The notes: generated by a model from the sequence alone, not told the origin. 10,193 nt of DNA from Acetofilamentum sp. (GCA_020722645.1 DYKL01000104.1:1-10193); one strand, 5' to 3'. Counted from the stretch's first letter, positions 1 to 6,784 are shown. Translations and numbers: made by a program.

Positions 1-29
1 AAAGGCTTAAATTTTACAAGAATTTTGGT

Positions 30-374
30 TTATGAATAATGCAGGTTAAAATTATTAAGCCCGTAAAAAATTCGAATATTTGCATCAAATTCATTTCTTG
101 CTATTGCAAAATTCAATACCTGAATAAAATGAGATATGTATAATTTGCATTTTTGAAAGTAAATTGTATGATTAATTTTATTTTCTTTTTGTTTTTCTAA
201 TGAGGCTTTGTATTGATTGATATTCTGTTCAAAAATTGGAAGTAAAACACCCAAATCGTAAACAATAGAAGAGCTTATGGCTTTTGAGTTTCCATTTATC
301 AGACTCACATTTTTCGCTGTTTTTAATGCATTTAATCTAGAAACATCAGTATTTGGTAATCTTCTGTATGGCAT
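30..374 (-). CDS. Conserved Bacteroidota hypothetical protein, probably C-terminally truncated
   Basis: A 114-residue protein of unknown function, transcribed leftward from an ATG at 374 to a TAA at 30-32. It opens with MPYRRLPNTDVSRLNALKTA, an N-terminus I recognise from small uncharacterised Bacteroidota proteins. The middle (about 45-75) is charged and looks helical. Residues about 78-105 hold YISHFIQVLNFAIARNEF followed by IRIFYGL, which also matches that family. From memory the homologues are nearly twice this length and continue after the YGL segment; here the frame ends 8 residues later (NNFNLHYS). The remaining 29 nt to the window edge do not show an obvious continuation in another frame. 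It has no signal peptide or membrane segment, so it is probably cytoplasmic. It is divergent from the transporter at 680. Coding status is fairly likely; intact function is doubtful. Confidence 0.6.
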   Translation of the reverse strand: MPYRRLPNTDVSRLNALKTAKNVSLINGNSKAISSSIVYDLGVLLPIFEQNINQYKASLEKQKENKINHTIYFQKCKLYISHFIQVLNFAIARNEFDANIRIFYGLNNFNLHYS

Positions 375-679
375 AAAAAACTTAAATCAAAATTTGTTCC
401 ATATTATTTAAAATTACAAATATTTTTTATAAGTTGATTTTTTGAAAATAAACATATTTTAAAAATTTGTGATATATATCAAATTTTAAAATTGAAATAT
501 CAATTTATAAACCTGTTTTTTATTTAAAATATTTTTTGTTAAATATTGATAATTTTGATATTATGCAATAGTGGGACTAAAACACTTTTTTTTTTATTTG
601 GTAGAAAATTGCTTTTAATTTTAATTTGCAAATTCTTTTTTTTTACACAAACAAAATTTTAATATTAAAACCGCAACAA
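375..679. other. Divergent intergenic region, no gene seen
   Basis: About 305 bp, extremely AT-rich, lying between the leftward hypothetical gene and the rightward transporter, so it should hold both promoters. I find no open frame of useful length. It contains two T tracts, 10 T at 586-595 and 9 T at 636-644, and a plausible promoter for the transporter at 597-628. For the leftward gene there is only a weak candidate: on the minus strand, AATATTTG (417-424) lies 19 nt from a TTTC (444-447), which is two bases off consensus. Confidence 0.6.
597..628 (+). promoter_or_regulatory. Putative Bacteroidota-type promoter for the transporter
   Basis: TTTG at 597-600 is followed after 20 nt by TTAATTTG at 621-628, one base off the Bacteroidota -7 consensus TAnnTTTG. 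Transcription would begin near 635 and give a leader of about 45 nt before the ATG at 680. The same geometry argues against the upstream in-frame TTG at 626 as the start codon, since it falls inside the -7 box. The region is so AT-rich that a chance match is possible. Confidence 0.4.
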
Positions 680-1993
680 ATGGAACACAATTTAGAAAGT
701 ATGCCTTTATGGCTATCAATTCCGTTTATGGTAATGCTGCTGATAATAGCAGTTGGACCATTAGCTTTTCCACATTGGTGGGAAAAAAACAGCAATAAGC
801 TTATTGTATCTCTCATTCTCGGCGTTCCCGTAGCAATAATAATGATTATTAAGGGTTTATCGCACAATCTTATACATCAAATAGTATTTGATTATATTCC
901 ATTTATTGTACTACTGGGAGGGTTATTTACCATAACCGGAGGGATAAATATACGTGGAGACATAGAAGCAAAACCGACAACGAATATTATCTTTTTGGCA
1001 ATAGGAGGAGTACTGGCATCATTTATGGGAACAACCGGAGCCGCAATGCTTTTAATTCGTCCGGTAATTTTGACAAATCAGGAAAGAAAATTTAAAGTAC
1101 ATACGATATTGTTTTTCATCGCAATAGTTGCAAATGCCGGTGGTATTTTAACACCATTAGGAGACCCGCCTTTATTCTTGTTATACCTTAAAGGTGCCGG
1201 TTTTACTTGGTTTTTTAATCTTTTTATTGAGTGGGCTTTTGTTTTAATTAGCCTTTTAGTTGTATTTTTCTTTGTTGATACATACTTCTACAGAAAAGAA
1301 TCAAAAGAAGACCTGGAACTTGACAAAAGTCAGATAGAACCTATAAAAATTACAGGAAAACTAAATTTCTTTTTTTTAATTGGAGTAATTTTATCTGTTG
1401 CTTTTTTAAACGAGCAATATTTACATTTTATTCACAATAACCACTACTTGGGGTTCATCAGAGAATTTGTTATAATTTCTATGGCAGTATTATCATTACT
1501 GTTAACTAAAAAAGAAATCAGATACGAAAGGAATAAATTTACATGGGCACCAATCTTGGAAGTTGCATTTCTGTTTCTGGGAATCTTTATAACAATGGTA
1601 CCTGCACTGATTTATTTGAGTCAAAATGCACAAAAATTCGGCCTCACAGAACCATGTCATTTTTATTACGCCACAGGCGCTTTGAGTTCATTTTTGGATA
1701 ATGCTCCAACAGCGTTGTCATTCTATTCACTAGCTTCTTCTGAACAAATTCTAGGATTATTTCCAAATGTAATAATGGAAGCCGGTATTCCGGAAATATT
1801 ACTTGCAGCTATCAGTACAGGTGCAGTATTTTTCGGAGCAATGACATATATCGGCAATGGTCCGAATTTTATGGTAAAAGCTATTGCCGAAGAATTTAAA
1901 ATAAAAATGCCGAGCTTTTTCGGATATATTTTCAAATTTTCACTTGTAGTTTTATTACCAATTTATATTTTAGTACAAATATTGTTTTTTTAA
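680..1993 (+). CDS. Na+/H+ antiporter-like transporter (CitMHS/NhaD-like, ion transporter superfamily)
   Basis: A 437-residue polytopic inner-membrane protein, likely exchanging Na+ for H+ or carrying a carboxylate with a cation. Roughly 11-13 hydrophobic segments run along its length. Recognisable conserved blocks are GTTGAAMLLIRP (117-128), NAGGILTPLGDPPLF (152-166), ATGALSSFLDNAPTALSF (331-348) and GAVFFGAMTYIGNGPNFM (381-398). The paired polar loops, NAGG/GDPP in the first half and DNAPT/GNGPN in the second, are the internal-repeat signature of this superfamily. A charged loop at about 204-226 separates the halves. I chose the ATG at 680 (MEHNLESMPLW) because it follows a putative promoter and matches the usual start of relatives; an in-frame TTG at 626 would add 18 residues. 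The gene stands alone and ends at its own terminator. The exact substrate cannot be read from sequence. Confidence 0.9.
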   Translation: MEHNLESMPLWLSIPFMVMLLIIAVGPLAFPHWWEKNSNKLIVSLILGVPVAIIMIIKGLSHNLIHQIVFDYIPFIVLLGGLFTITGGINIRGDIEAKPTTNIIFLAIGGVLASFMGTTGAAMLLIRPVILTNQERKFKVHTILFFIAIVANAGGILTPLGDPPLFLLYLKGAGFTWFFNLFIEWAFVLISLLVVFFFVDTYFYRKESKEDLELDKSQIEPIKITGKLNFFFLIGVILSVAFLNEQYLHFIHNNHYLGFIREFVIISMAVLSLLLTKKEIRYERNKFTWAPILEVAFLFLGIFITMVPALIYLSQNAQKFGLTEPCHFYYATGALSSFLDNAPTALSFYSLASSEQILGLFPNVIMEAGIPEILLAAISTGAVFFGAMTYIGNGPNFMVKAIAEEFKIKMPSFFGYIFKFSLVVLLPIYILVQILFF

Positions 1994-2013
1994 TAGCAAA
2001 AAAATTTTTATAT

Positions 2014-2045
2014 AAACAGCCGACAAAAAGTTGGCTGTTTTTTTT
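2014..2045 (+). terminator. Intrinsic terminator of the transporter gene
   Basis: An 11-bp stem, AAACAGCCGAC (2014-2024) against GTTGGCTGTTT (2030-2040), with one G-T pair and an AAAAA loop. It runs straight into 8 T (2038-2045) and starts 20 nt after the stop codon. This is a typical Rho-independent terminator. Confidence 0.9.
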
Positions 2046-2058
2046 GTCAAACAATCTC

Positions 2059-2209
2059 ATACCGATATGCATTCATAAGTGAAATTTTATGCTAAAATTA
2101 CAATGAATGCTGCTCAGCATAATACCAATTAAGTTTCAAATTCGATTTTATATCTTAGAAAACAACTTGGTATAAATTCAAATATAAATATTACACAATA
2201 GTTCGGTAT
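2059..2209. repeat. Nested inverted-repeat block (possible remnant of a miniature element)
   Basis: Outer arms ATACCGA (2059-2065) and TCGGTAT (2203-2209) enclose a second pair, ATACCAA (2122-2128) and TTGGTAT (2167-2173). The inner pair lengthens to 10 bp if a 4-nt bulge (2129-2132) is allowed. Also inside is the hairpin 2069-2110. The arms are short for terminal inverted repeats and no target-site duplication is evident, so identity as a mobile element is only a suggestion. Confidence 0.35.
2069..2110. repeat. Long imperfect hairpin
   Basis: GCATTCAT (2069-2076) pairs with ATGAATGC (2103-2110), TG (2080-2081) with CA (2101-2102), and AATTTTA (2083-2089) with TAAAATT (2093-2099), leaving a TGC loop. 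This is 17 paired positions with one A/A mismatch and a 3-nt bulge. A further small palindrome, ATGCTG-CT-CAGCAT, follows at 2107-2120. There is no T tract after it, so it is not a normal terminator. It could be structured RNA or a DNA element. Confidence 0.55.
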
Positions 2210-2218
2210 ATTTTGAAG

Positions 2219-2341
2219 TAATTCGTTAATATTCAGCAAATTGATTTTGTATGTGTAACAAATTAGTAGTTGATTGAAAATCAATAATTTGCTTCCTTCG
2301 TTATCACTCAGGATGACACTAATTGAAAAATTAACGAATTA
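2219..2341. repeat. 123-bp block bounded by a perfect 12-bp inverted repeat
   Basis: TAATTCGTTAAT (2219-2230) is matched exactly by ATTAACGAATTA (2330-2341). Inside, GCAAATT plus GATTTT (2236-2248) pairs with AAAATC plus AATTTGC (2277-2282 and 2286-2292), a 13-bp stem with a 3-nt bulge. The palindrome TTGATT-GAA-AATCAA (2270-2284) offers an alternative fold. No coding potential is visible. It could be a small non-autonomous repeat such as a MITE or REP-like unit; I see no clear flanking duplication. Confidence 0.45.
2292..2319 (-). repeat. Match to a dispersed GTCATCCTGAG...CGAAGGA repeat
   Basis: Read on the minus strand, 2292-2319 starts GTGTCATCCTGAGTGATAAC and continues with GAAGGAAG. 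From memory this resembles the short dispersed sequence TCATCCTGAGCGAAGCGAAGGA seen between genes in many bacterial genomes. It lies in the right half of the 2219-2341 inverted-repeat block. Confidence 0.45.
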
Positions 2342-2453
2342 TTGATTACAAAAATTTCACAAAAAAACTTGTAATATTTTTATTTACAGAAATTTTAATA
2401 ATTTCGCATATTCTAATACAACATTTTTAATGACGTAAACAAATGAATATAAG

Positions 2454-3686
2454 ATGATTATATTTTGGCAAATAGTATTTTGGGTTTCAGTATTTTTGAT
2501 ATTATACACTTACATAATCTTTCCTTTTTTATTATTTTTAAACAAAAAACAAAAAAACAGATTTGACAATTTATATACAATAAATGATAATCTGCCGAAA
2601 ATTTCAATTTTAATATCAATTTACAACGAAGAGCTTGTAATTTCAGAAAAAATTGAAAGTATTATAAAATCTGACTACCCTGTTGATAAAATCGAAATTA
2701 TTATCGGTTCAGATTGTTCCGACGACAGAAGCAATGAAATAGTTGAACAATATTGTGAAAAATATAATTTTATTCATTTCAAAAAATTCGATAAAAGACA
2801 AGGCAAACCTTCGGTAATAAATCAAATACAAAAAAATTCAACCGGCGAAATTTTAATATTAACAGATGCTAACGTTATTTTTGACAAAAGGACAATATAC
2901 GAACTTGTAAAATATTTTAAAGATGACTCAATTGGATTGGTCGATTCTCAAATGATTAACAAAGGCATCGTAAGTAACGGGATATCTGTTCAGGAAAGCA
3001 GTTATATATCAAGAGAAGTAAAAATTAAATCAAAAGAAAGTCAAATTTGGGGAACAATGATGGGACCTTTTGGAGGGTGTTATGCAATCAGAAAAAATTT
3101 ATACGCTGAAGTTCCAAAAAATTTTCTTGTTGATGATTTTTATATCAATATGAAAATTTTCGAGCAAGGATACAAAGCAATAAATTGTGTTAATGCTGTC
3201 GTCTATGAAGATGTGTCGAACAATCTGAAAGATGAATTCAGAAGAAAAAAAAGAATTGCAACCGGAAACTTTCAAAACCTTAATACATTTAAACATCTGT
3301 TATGGGCAGGTATAGGAATAAAATCAAATAAAATCTCTTACCTGAAAAAATATTCTTTATTTGGACTTAGTTTTAGTTTTTTTTCACATAAAGTAGTCAG
3401 GTGGTTGGTTCCTTTTTTTATGATTTTAATCTTAATATCTGGTGCATTTTTGTTAAATCTTAAATTTTATTTATTTTCTTACCTTAGTTATTTAGCTTTA
3501 CTATTTTTGCCGATAATTGATTACTTTCTAAAAAAGATTAAAGTGCATTTGTCATTATTACGTTTTACAACTCATTTTTTGTCTATGAATCTCGCTTTAT
3601 TACTTGGTTTTATTAAGTTTATCACAGGGGTAAAAAGCGGAGTATGGAATCCGACAAAACGGAATCAGACAAGAAATCAATATTAA
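2454..3686 (+). CDS. Membrane-bound family 2 glycosyltransferase
   Basis: A 410-residue processive-type GT2 enzyme that should move a sugar from a nucleotide sugar to a growing surface polysaccharide or lipid-linked acceptor at the inner membrane. One hydrophobic segment (4-29) precedes a cytoplasmic GT-A domain. That domain shows ISILISIYNE (50-59), GSDCSDD (85-91), the TDAN metal-binding motif (137-140), the acceptor-side VDDF (226-229) and RRKKRIATG (263-271), which takes the place of the QxxRW motif. After SHKVVRW (311-317) come about three membrane segments (316-336, 338-358, 372-392), and the protein ends near WNPTKR, common in Bacteroidota relatives. Length fits the COG1215 group of cellulose and poly-GlcNAc synthase-like enzymes. 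The ATG at 2454 is the only good start; no Shine-Dalgarno is visible. It lies 39 nt upstream of ribBA and may be co-transcribed with it. Sugar and polymer are unknown. Confidence 0.88.
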   Translation: MIIFWQIVFWVSVFLILYTYIIFPFLLFLNKKQKNRFDNLYTINDNLPKISILISIYNEELVISEKIESIIKSDYPVDKIEIIIGSDCSDDRSNEIVEQYCEKYNFIHFKKFDKRQGKPSVINQIQKNSTGEILILTDANVIFDKRTIYELVKYFKDDSIGLVDSQMINKGIVSNGISVQESSYISREVKIKSKESQIWGTMMGPFGGCYAIRKNLYAEVPKNFLVDDFYINMKIFEQGYKAINCVNAVVYEDVSNNLKDEFRRKKRIATGNFQNLNTFKHLLWAGIGIKSNKISYLKKYSLFGLSFSFFSHKVVRWLVPFFMILILISGAFLLNLKFYLFSYLSYLALLFLPIIDYFLKKIKVHLSLLRFTTHFLSMNLALLLGFIKFITGVKSGVWNPTKRNQTRNQY

Positions 3687-3725
3687 ATTATTATGCAGAT
3701 ATTTCTTTTTCATTAAAATAACTTT

Positions 3726-4976
3726 ATGAATATCAAACTAAATACAATACCCGAAGCTATAGAAGCAATAAAAAACGGAGAAATCATTATTGTTGTTGAT
3801 GACGAAAACCGTGAAAATGAAGGCGATTTTATTACCGCAGCTGAACTTATAACCCCTGAAAAAGTAAATTTTATGGCTAAACACGGCAGGGGACTAATCT
3901 GCGCTCCATTATCCGTAGAAAGATGCGAAGAATTGGAACTTCAACTAATGGTTGGAAAAAACACATCTCTGCATTCTACGCCATTCACAGTTTCGGTAGA
4001 TTTACTTGGACATGGCTGTACAACAGGCATATCGGCGCACGACCGTTCAAAAACCATCACTGCTTTGGTTGATGACAAAACTAAACCTTATGATTTAGGA
4101 CGTCCCGGGCATATTTTTCCGCTAAAAGCTGTTAATGAAGGGGTTTTGAGAAGAACCGGTCATACAGAAGCTACAATTGACCTTACAAAATTAGCAGGTT
4201 TAAAACCCGGTGGTGCTTTGGTTGAAATTATGAATGACGACGGAACAATGGCAAGATTACCCGAACTGTATGAAGTTGCTAAAAAATTCAATCTTAAACT
4301 GATTACTATTAAAGACCTCGTGTCGTATAGACTTCAAACAGAAAGCCTTGTCGAAAGAGGTACTCAAATAAATATGCCTACAGAATACGGCGACTTTCAA
4401 TTAATTCCATTTCGTGAGAAAAAAACAGGGCTTGAACATATAGCTTTGTTTAAAGGCGAATGGTATGAAGATGAAGCAATTTTGACAAGAGTACATTCAT
4501 CTTGTGTAACAGGTGATATTTTTGCATCAAAAAGATGTGACTGCGGTGAGCAACTGCACGAAGCTATGAAAATGGTAGAAAAAGCAGGCAAAGGGGTTGT
4601 TTTATATATGAATCAGGAAGGCAGAGGAATTGGATTGTTTAATAAAATATCTGCGTATAAACTACAAGAAGAGGGTTATGATACTGTTGAAGCAAATATA
4701 AAACTCGGTTTTGATAATGACGAAAGGGATTACGGAGTCGGTGCTCAAATTTTAAGAAATTTGGGGATAAAAAAAATGAAACTTATGACAAATAATCCGA
4801 TAAAAAAAATAGCTTTGCAGGGTTATGGACTCGAAATAGCAGAAATTGTTCCTATTGAAATAAAACCAAATAAATACAATGAATTTTATATGAGAACTAA
4901 AAAAGAAAAAATGGGACATATTTTAAAAAAATTCGAGTATAAAGCAGACCATAACTTCTTTTGCAGCAGGCATTAA
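3726..4976 (+). CDS. ribBA: Bifunctional riboflavin biosynthesis protein RibBA
   Basis: A 416-residue cytoplasmic enzyme that supplies both branches leading to riboflavin. The N-terminal RibB domain (about 1-200) makes 3,4-dihydroxy-2-butanone 4-phosphate from ribulose 5-phosphate; DDENRENEGDF (25-35), RPGHIFPL (126-133) and GHTEA (145-149) are its active-site motifs. The C-terminal RibA domain (about 205-400) is GTP cyclohydrolase II. Its zinc cysteines are C260, C271 and C273 in SSCVTGDIFASKRCDCG, followed by NQEGRGIGL (296-304), DERDYGVGAQIL (332-343) and TNNP (355-358). Both domains look catalytically complete. The last ~15 residues, after MGHILKK, form a tail ending HNFFCSRH that I do not recognise from the family, and the heptamer array starts 5 bp after the stop. 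Only 39 nt separate it from the glycosyltransferase, so there is no room for an FMN riboswitch directly upstream. Confidence 0.97.
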   Translation: MNIKLNTIPEAIEAIKNGEIIIVVDDENRENEGDFITAAELITPEKVNFMAKHGRGLICAPLSVERCEELELQLMVGKNTSLHSTPFTVSVDLLGHGCTTGISAHDRSKTITALVDDKTKPYDLGRPGHIFPLKAVNEGVLRRTGHTEATIDLTKLAGLKPGGALVEIMNDDGTMARLPELYEVAKKFNLKLITIKDLVSYRLQTESLVERGTQINMPTEYGDFQLIPFREKKTGLEHIALFKGEWYEDEAILTRVHSSCVTGDIFASKRCDCGEQLHEAMKMVEKAGKGVVLYMNQEGRGIGLFNKISAYKLQEEGYDTVEANIKLGFDNDERDYGVGAQILRNLGIKKMKLMTNNPIKKIALQGYGLEIAEIVPIEIKPNKYNEFYMRTKKEKMGHILKKFEYKADHNFFCSRH

Positions 4977-4981
4977 AGAGT

Positions 4982-5135
4982 ACATAGTGCATAGTGCATA
5001 GTGCATAGTGAATAGTGCATAGTGGATAGTGCATAGTGCATAGTGGATAGTGCATAGTGCATAGTGCATAGTGGATAGTGCATAGTGCATAGTGGATAGT
5101 GCATAGTGCATAGTGCATAGTGCATAGTGCATAGT
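4982..5135. repeat. Heptanucleotide minisatellite, 22 tandem copies of GCATAGT
   Basis: Exactly 154 bp made of 22 seven-bp units with no slippage. Sixteen units are GCATAGT. Unit 1 is ACATAGT, unit 5 is GAATAGT, and units 7, 10, 14 and 17 are GGATAGT. All variation is confined to the first two bases of the unit, and ATAGT is invariant. A degenerate unit (TGATAGC, 5136-5142) trails the array. Because 7 is not a multiple of 3, the plus strand meets TAG in every frame within 21 bp, whereas the minus strand is open in all three frames and gives spurious MHYALCT-type reading frames. It resembles in style the short tandemly repeated heptamers known from cyanobacteria and other bacteria. Confidence 0.97.
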
Positions 5136-5160
5136 TGATAGCTCAACAAAGGCGTCAGCC

Positions 5161-5203
5161 AACAATTTAACAATTTAACAATTCAACAATTTAACAATTT
5201 AAC
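5161..5203. repeat. Octanucleotide tandem repeat, five copies of AACAATTT
   Basis: Five eight-bp units at 5161-5200 (the third is AACAATTC) plus a partial AAC. It begins 25 bp after the heptamer array and ends 15 bp before the acyltransferase start codon, so it occupies the leader or promoter region of that gene. The spacer at 5136-5160 holds the small hairpin GTTGA-TAGC-TCAAC (5134-5147). Confidence 0.93.
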
Positions 5204-5218
5204 TCGATAAACCAAATA

Positions 5219-6760
5219 ATGGAATTTTTAGAAAACTTAGGTGAAATATTATTGTACAACCCCGAACGACCAATGCTTTTCAACAGCGGGGTATTTGTCA
5301 TATTTTTCTCTGTTTTTATTGTCATTTACACCTTGATTTATAAAAAAAAGCTGTTAAATGCTGTTTATGTTGTCATTTTTAGTATGTTTTTTTATTATAA
5401 ATCAAGCGGAATTTACTTTTTTTTACTTGTACTGACTACTATTACAGATTTTTCTTTTGCATGGTTTCTGCATAAAACTGAAAAAAAATTCTGGCGAGTT
5501 TTCTGGATGATTCTTGGAGTGATTCCAAGTCTGGGACTTCTGGGATATTTTAAATACACAAACTTCCTTTTATTTAATTGGGAGCTTATTTCAGGCAATA
5601 ACTTTCAGCCACTCGACATTTTTTTACCTGTTGGAATTTCTTTTTACACATTCCAATCTGTCAGCTATGTGCTTGATGTTTACTGGAAAAAGCTGAAACC
5701 AACAAAAAGTATGCTGGATTATGCTTTTTTCCTGTCATTTTTTCCTCAACTTGTTGCCGGTCCAATTGTTAAAGCACATCATTTTTTACCTCAACTCGAA
5801 AAAATTCCAAAAGTTGATAAACAGGCTGTTTACAGCGGAATGTGGTTAATAATGCTCGGACTGTTCAAAAAAGCCGTGATTGCTGATTACATAGCCCAAT
5901 ACAACGATTTAATTTTTGCTTCGCCAGATACATATAACGGTTTTGAAAACATTATGGCAATTTATGGTTATACCTTGCAAATTTACCTTGATTTTTCAGG
6001 CTACTCCGATATGGCAATAGGGTTTGGAAGAGTAATGGGATATGACTTGGGCGTTAATTTTCAGCTTCCATATCAGGCTCAGAACATTACCGATTTCTGG
6101 AGACGCTGGCATATTTCATTATCAACGTGGCTTAGAGATTATCTTTATATTCCGCTGGGAGGAAACAAAAAAGGAAAGTTCAGGACATACCTTAATAATA
6201 TGATTACAATGCTTTTGGGTGGTTTATGGCACGGTGCCAACTGGAAATTTGTTTTTTGGGGAGCAATGCACGGTGTTGGATTGGCGATACACAAATCTAC
6301 TAAAAAATTATTAGATAAACTCCCGAACATTTTCCCTACTAAATTTATTTCTTGGTTTATAACCTTTCATTTTGTTATATTTTTATGGATATTTTTCAGA
6401 GCTGCTGATATCGAAAGAGTCGAAACAATTTCTGTTACAGAAAACGGAGTAACTACCGAAATGGTTCAAAATGTGAAAATAGATGCTTTTGTTGTTTCCT
6501 GGATGATGATTAAGCAGGTGTTCACAGACTTTGATATTACATTTGCAAAACATTTTTGGGATGCCAGAATGTTGTGGGTAATTTTAGTCGTAATTGGTTT
6601 TTTAATGCACACTGTTCCATTAAAGTGGTTAGATAAAATTTCCGACACTTTTGTCAAATCGCCATATATCGTAAAAATTATTATGTTTACAATTCTTTTG
6701 CAAATAGTTGTTCAATTGCAAAACCAAGACGTACAGCCATTTATATATTTTCAATTTTAG
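5219..6760 (+). CDS. AlgI-type MBOAT O-acyltransferase
   Basis: A 513-residue multi-pass inner-membrane protein of the AlgI/DltB/PatA branch of membrane-bound O-acyltransferases, which pass acyl groups across the membrane for O-acylation of exported polysaccharides. Motifs in order: LPVGISFYTFQ (136-146), FFPQLVAGPIVK (174-185), LDFSGYSDMAIG (257-268), NFQLPY (280-285), FWRRWHISLSTWLRDYLYIP (293-312) with His298, and LGGLWHGANWKFVFWGAMHG (333-352) with His338, the invariant MBOAT histidine. The C-terminus PFIYFQF is typical. An insert at about 397-424, rich in Val, Thr and Glu, probably lies outside the membrane. The ATG at 5219 is the natural start; upstream sequence is repeat DNA, with no clear promoter or Shine-Dalgarno. 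The usual partner, an AlgJ/AlgX-like SGNH or DHHW protein, is not adjacent: a porin gene follows after 120 bp. The acceptor is unknown. Confidence 0.94.
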   Translation: MEFLENLGEILLYNPERPMLFNSGVFVIFFSVFIVIYTLIYKKKLLNAVYVVIFSMFFYYKSSGIYFFLLVLTTITDFSFAWFLHKTEKKFWRVFWMILGVIPSLGLLGYFKYTNFLLFNWELISGNNFQPLDIFLPVGISFYTFQSVSYVLDVYWKKLKPTKSMLDYAFFLSFFPQLVAGPIVKAHHFLPQLEKIPKVDKQAVYSGMWLIMLGLFKKAVIADYIAQYNDLIFASPDTYNGFENIMAIYGYTLQIYLDFSGYSDMAIGFGRVMGYDLGVNFQLPYQAQNITDFWRRWHISLSTWLRDYLYIPLGGNKKGKFRTYLNNMITMLLGGLWHGANWKFVFWGAMHGVGLAIHKSTKKLLDKLPNIFPTKFISWFITFHFVIFLWIFFRAADIERVETISVTENGVTTEMVQNVKIDAFVVSWMMIKQVFTDFDITFAKHFWDARMLWVILVVIGFLMHTVPLKWLDKISDTFVKSPYIVKIIMFTILLQIVVQLQNQDVQPFIYFQF

Positions 6761-6784
6761 CTTAATTCAACTAATAAAGCACTG

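Larger units (their letters stand above)
2046..2453. other. Gene-free region rich in inverted repeats
   Basis: About 408 bp between the transporter's terminator and the glycosyltransferase. No frame longer than about 10 codons is open from an ATG. The stretch holds two groups of inverted repeats, 2059-2209 and 2219-2341, and a short match to a dispersed bacterial repeat (2292-2319). The promoter of the glycosyltransferase should lie in the last 100 bp, but I find no good match to the Bacteroidota consensus; TAATTTCG at 2399-2406 is one base off TAnnTTTG but has no TTG at proper spacing. Confidence 0.7.

Noticed and set aside
570..595. AGTG...CACT followed by a T run, resembling a terminator on the plus strand
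   Set aside because: The stem is only 4 bp with a 9-nt loop, too weak to act as an intrinsic terminator, and no gene ends upstream on that strand.
626..679. TTG at 626 as the start of the transporter, adding 18 residues
   Set aside because: The codon lies inside the putative -7 box, the added residues do not look like family sequence, and the ATG at 680 gives a normal N-terminus.
2443..2457. A four-codon open frame overlapping the glycosyltransferase start by ATGA
   Set aside because: Too short to judge and expected by chance in AT-rich DNA; no ribosome-binding signal is visible.
3687..3725. Possible FMN riboswitch upstream of ribBA
   Set aside because: The gap is only 39 nt and shows no conserved riboswitch segments.
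4897..5173. Three overlapping minus-strand open frames of 66-80 codons with repeated MHYALCT-like residues
   Set aside because: They are produced by the 7-bp tandem repeat, which is free of stops on the minus strand in all frames. All three encode the same periodic peptide, and they run into the ribBA 3' end. No independent coding signal is present.
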